In this document: positions 5,200 to 7,778 of the stretch, piece after piece
Position numbering within the stretch: position 1 is the stretch's first letter
Layout of the letters: every line of letters begins with the position of its first letter
Assembly: GCA_013152135.1 (NCBI GenBank)
Contig: JAADGX010000067.1
Span: 1 to 7,778, forward strand
DNA: 7,778 bases
Source: Chlorobiota bacterium
GTDB taxonomy: Bacteria; Bacteroidota; Ignavibacteria; SZUA-365; JAADGX01
Direction: 5' to 3'
Made by a program: the position numbers and the translations under genes
The notes under the pieces: generated by a model
Told to the model about the DNA's origin: nothing
What the model saw: only the letters and a program-made list of their open reading frames with translations
Database searches by the model: none

Positions 5200-7125
5200 T
5201 CAGTACTCACAGATGAGTCCTTCGCCCTGTTGAAAGCGGTACCGCAGGATCCCATCCCTCGTTTCCAACATTTCCCCCGTCAGCAAGGATTTCACGCCGG
5301 TGGTATCAGCGGGTAAAGTCACCTCACCTTCCACGGCACTCTCGAAGTCAAAATTACACACAACCAGAACATGCCTCCTCTGGTCGCTTCTGGTGCGCTG
5401 AAAAGCGATAAGCTTATCGTGCGAAGTCTGGAGAAGATCAAAACTATGTGGTGATGGATCCTGGATTGCGTCTTTCCACGTGTTCCTCAAGTCCAGAATT
5501 TCAGGGATCGTCGCCAAGAGTGTCGATGCGGACTGCCATGGAAGCTGGGCTTCACTGTACAATGGGAGCTTCGAGGGGGGTAATGCTTTAATCTCTTCCG
5601 GTGAGAAATCCAGGCCTGTGTTGACCGGCAACGTGGTTCCCAGTTCAAAGCCCTGGTGAATGAAAGGAACCCCCGGCAAGAAGCAGTTCATGATCCAGCA
5701 CAGACGGGAAAATTGCATTCCTCCGCTTCTTGCCGCCGCCCGGTGCGTATTGTGGGTTTCCGGCGTGCAGAAGAACGGCAAGGGTGTCCCTCTCGTCGCA
5801 AGCAGTCTTAAAAATCGACGAAGCTCTCGCGGTGAATGCTGGACTTTCCACAGGCAACCTATCGCCACGTTGCTCCCGTTCAATTGTGCCTGCTCGCCGA
5901 GGTCGAAATTTTCCTCCCAAAGAGCAAAAGACGGGTCGATGTTGCGCGTCGATTCGACAAGCCGTGCTTTCAACGGCCCGGGCAGGGCGTGCCCCATGTC
6001 TATCATGACGCCGTCAATCGCGAAAACCTTCTGGTAGTGCGGAATGATGCCGAGAATTTTTTCCCACAGATCCTTCACGATGTTTTCTTCGCGGGCCAGT
6101 TTCCGGTCATACATGCGCAGCGTGTTGTAGGCCATGTAGTTGAATCCGGCCGCATCGTAAAGACGCAGGTAAGTCACGTCGGTCCACGGCGGTTGCGCGT
6201 CCAAAGGCGGCCAGTCGGCGAACGCGCCGGGAATGCGAAGGCGTTCTCCGCGAGGACCGTAGCCGATGTAGCGCCCGTCGCTCTCTTCCACCCTGACAGG
6301 CACGGGACCAAACATGTTGCGATAAACAAGAGGCGGTTCCGGCAGGTCATCGAAATTATGATTCAGGACTCGTTCCGTTATGTTCCGGATTTCGTCTTCG
6401 CCGAAAAGAGGAGAGCCGAACTTATTCGGATCGTTCTCGCCTTGCCCGCGATCGGGGATGTCCTCGCGGATCCAGTAGAACCATCCCGGGTGTTCGGGAA
6501 TCCACGTGGAATCCTTCGCCGTGGTACGCAGCACGAACTCGAGTACGACGCGCATGCCCATGCGGTGGGCCGCCTCCACGAACGCAGCAAACTGGGTGTT
6601 GGTGTCCAGGGCCAGCGCAGGCTCGGCCAGGGTTTCTTCAAGCATGTACGGGTTCCTCACGGCGAACGGCGAACCCAGCGAACCTTTCCTGCCGTCCCTG
6701 CCGATGGAAGCAACGGGGAGGAGGTGAATGGTGTCGCACTTGAGGCGGGCGATGTAAGGCAGGAGCGCAATAGCTTTGAGGAACGTGCCGGTTTCCCGAA
6801 AGCCGTCGCGGGACGCTGCCACCGAAACGCGCCCGTCCCCGTTGTGATCGAAAGCGGCAGTGTGCCGAATGAACATGTTATACACCACTGCTTCCCTGCT
6901 CCATTCGCCGGCATCGGCTCTTGGTTCCGGTGTACGGTCCTCGCCAGAGAGGATGGTCTCGATGCAATGGCGGAAAAAACGGAACGGGTTTACTGCGACG
7001 ATGCTTTGTCCGCCTGAAGCCCCTGTCCACAGGCCGGGGACGAGGTAGTCGGCCCCGCCGCCGCGTTCTCGCTCGAGTTCTTTCAGGCGCTGGTAAAGTG
7101 TCTCCAGAGGTGATAGCGAAGGCAT
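5200..7125 (-). CDS. GH13 alpha-amylase-family enzyme, GlgE-like and divergent
   Basis: 641 residues, no signal peptide, so cytoplasmic. The first 75 residues are unrecognised; a TIM barrel spans about 78-545 and a beta-sandwich C-domain about 560-641. Family motifs: IHLLPVASIGRDGRKG (133-148); region I RVVLEFVLRTT (192-202); region II DGVMIDMGHALP with nucleophile Asp376; region III ALWEENFD with acid Glu404 or Glu405; region IV CTPETHNTHR (453-462); and PGVPFIHQGFE before the C-domain. The EHPGWF segment and the D-x-x-H-x-x-P of region II resemble GlgE, the maltose-1-phosphate maltosyltransferase of glycogen synthesis. Oddities: region I lacks the usual Asp and Asn-His, the Arg two residues before the nucleophile is Met374, and region IV has Asn459 or Glu456 where Asp is expected. 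An EF-hand-like loop DHNGDG (93-98) may bind calcium. An in-frame TGA just upstream leaves ATG 7125 as the first possible start. It follows a phosphofructokinase gene, which fits glucan or sugar metabolism. Exact reaction uncertain. Confidence 0.88.
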   Translation of the reverse strand: MPSLSPLETLYQRLKELERERGGGADYLVPGLWTGASGGQSIVAVNPFRFFRHCIETILSGEDRTPEPRADAGEWSREAVVYNMFIRHTAAFDHNGDGRVSVAASRDGFRETGTFLKAIALLPYIARLKCDTIHLLPVASIGRDGRKGSLGSPFAVRNPYMLEETLAEPALALDTNTQFAAFVEAAHRMGMRVVLEFVLRTTAKDSTWIPEHPGWFYWIREDIPDRGQGENDPNKFGSPLFGEDEIRNITERVLNHNFDDLPEPPLVYRNMFGPVPVRVEESDGRYIGYGPRGERLRIPGAFADWPPLDAQPPWTDVTYLRLYDAAGFNYMAYNTLRMYDRKLAREENIVKDLWEKILGIIPHYQKVFAIDGVMIDMGHALPGPLKARLVESTRNIDPSFALWEENFDLGEQAQLNGSNVAIGCLWKVQHSPRELRRFLRLLATRGTPLPFFCTPETHNTHRAAARSGGMQFSRLCWIMNCFLPGVPFIHQGFELGTTLPVNTGLDFSPEEIKALPPSKLPLYSEAQLPWQSASTLLATIPEILDLRNTWKDAIQDPSPHSFDLLQTSHDKLIAFQRTRSDQRRHVLVVCNFDFESAVEGEVTLPADTTGVKSLLTGEMLETRDGILRYRFQQGEGLICEY

Positions 7126-7149
7126 TCGAAATCAATTGACTCGATTATT

Positions 7150-7170
7150 GAAAAAACCGTCATTCGGCTC
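7150..7170 (-). terminator. Weak possible terminator between the phosphofructokinase and GH13 genes
   Basis: Read on the minus strand, AGCCG-AATGA-CGGTT forms a short stem with one G-T pair, running into TTTTTT. The stem is only 5-6 bp, so full termination is doubtful; it may reduce transcription into the GH13 gene. The 90-bp gap shows no strong Shine-Dalgarno or promoter for that gene. Confidence 0.35.
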
Positions 7171-7215
7171 AGCGCGAGGTCATCGCCGTTTCATGTATTC
7201 GCGTGTGCCTGCACC

Positions 7216-7778
7216 TTACGCGATGAACGATTCCACGATCTTGTACAGGTCGTCAGGGACGGTTTTCAATTTGCCCACCGCCTCGGAGATCGGAACCGGC
7301 ACGAGAGCGTTGCCTTGCAAGGCGACCATGAATCCGAATTTCTCCTGCTCGGCGAATTCGACCGCGGCAATGCCGAACCTGGTTCCGAGCATGCGGTCGG
7401 CGGCAGTCGGTGTGCCCCCTCGCTGGACGTGTCCCAGGACGGTGGCGCGGGTTTCGTAATCGAGGCGCTTCTCGATTTCGGCAGCAAGCATGCTTCCGAT
7501 TCCGCCGAGCCGTACGTGCCCGAAAGCGTCTTTTTTCATGCTGGAGAGAATATAGCTTCCGTCTTCGTCGCCGGGTTCGCCGGTCATAAACTTTGCGCCT
7601 TCCGACACAACCACGATGCTGAATGTCCGCCCGGATTCATGCCTGCGTCGCAGGGCGTTGCAGACCTTCTCGATGCTGAACGGCCGTTCCGGAATAAGGA
7701 TGACGTCGGCGCCGCCGGAAATACCGGCGTAGAACGCGATCCACCCGGAGTGGCGGCCCATCACCTCGACGACGATGA
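7216..7778 (-). CDS. pfkA: 6-phosphofructokinase, C-terminal part (5' end cut off by window)
   Basis: The frame is open to the right edge; 186 complete codons are visible, about half of the usual enzyme, ending in TAA at 7218-7216. The enzyme phosphorylates fructose 6-phosphate to fructose 1,6-bisphosphate in glycolysis in the cytoplasm. Visible motifs include VVEVMGRHSGWIAFYAG near the start, whose Met-Gly-Arg contacts the sugar phosphate; ADVILIPE; VVVSEGAKF with the substrate-binding Glu; and LGHVQRGGTPTAADR with the His and Arg that bind the 6-phosphate. Segments such as GHVRLGGIGSMLAAEIEKR resemble the group III (ATP- or PPi-using) enzymes more than E. coli PfkA. The residues that decide ATP or pyrophosphate use lie in the missing N-terminal half, so the phosphoryl donor cannot be read here. 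An ATG inside the MGRHSGW motif is an internal Met, not the start. The GH13 gene follows 90 bp downstream on the same strand. Confidence 0.95.
   Translation of the reverse strand, partial: IVVEVMGRHSGWIAFYAGISGGADVILIPERPFSIEKVCNALRRRHESGRTFSIVVVSEGAKFMTGEPGDEDGSYILSSMKKDAFGHVRLGGIGSMLAAEIEKRLDYETRATVLGHVQRGGTPTAADRMLGTRFGIAAVEFAEQEKFGFMVALQGNALVPVPISEAVGKLKTVPDDLYKIVESFIA

Noticed and set aside
5205..5218. ACTCA-CAGA-TGAGT hairpin as a terminator for the convergent genes
   Set aside because: The stem is 5 bp, has no T-run on either strand and lies inside the last codons of the GH13 gene.
5836..7017. Plus-strand open frame of 393 codons
   Set aside because: It lies antisense to the GH13 gene, which has clear family motifs across the same span; the antisense translation is Arg/Val/Pro-rich with no recognisable domain and no ribosome site.

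Overview
The window comes from a bacterial chromosome with five protein-coding genes recognisable at family level, one small unrecognised membrane protein gene, and two gene-free stretches carrying candidate signals. No rRNA, tRNA, insertion sequence or CRISPR array was seen. Exported proteins with Gln right after the signal-peptide cleavage region (Ser-Tyr-Ala-Gln, Ser-Ser-Gln), a PorV/FadL-like 'SNPVGL' barrel motif, a long Ycf48-type repeat protein and a group III-type phosphofructokinase together suggest a Gram-negative (two-membrane) member of the FCB/Bacteroidota-Ignavibacteriota-like lineages. This is inference; nothing fixes the phylum.

Layout. Positions 1-1282 (minus) hold the first 427 codons of a secreted Ycf48/BNR-repeat beta-propeller protein that runs off the left edge. 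It shows nine blades at a nearly perfect 41-residue period. Positions 1283-1719 are a divergent gene-free region with a strong intrinsic terminator that no gene explains, two imperfect hairpins and a perfect 14-bp palindrome. A small two-helix membrane protein follows (1720-2049, plus). Positions 2050-2415 are gene-free, with a possible structured terminator and then a good promoter. That promoter drives a probable two-gene operon: a 669-residue outer-membrane beta-barrel / beta-sandwich / transglutaminase-like fusion (2416-4425), and a periplasmic FecR-domain plus TPR-like protein (4482-5168). Facing this operon, with a 31-bp gap, is a minus-strand pair: the 3' part of a 6-phosphofructokinase gene (7216 to the right edge) and, downstream of it, a cytoplasmic GH13-type glucan-active enzyme (5200-7125).

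How the genes may work together. The minus-strand pair looks like cytoplasmic sugar metabolism: glycolysis plus alpha-glucan or maltosyl transfer/hydrolysis. The plus-strand operon looks like cell-envelope machinery, with an outer-membrane barrel carrying a Cys/His/Glu transglutaminase-fold domain beside a FecR/TPR partner. The two most unusual items are this fused barrel-transglutaminase with its partner, and the GH13 enzyme, which has non-standard residues in several normally conserved catalytic motifs.
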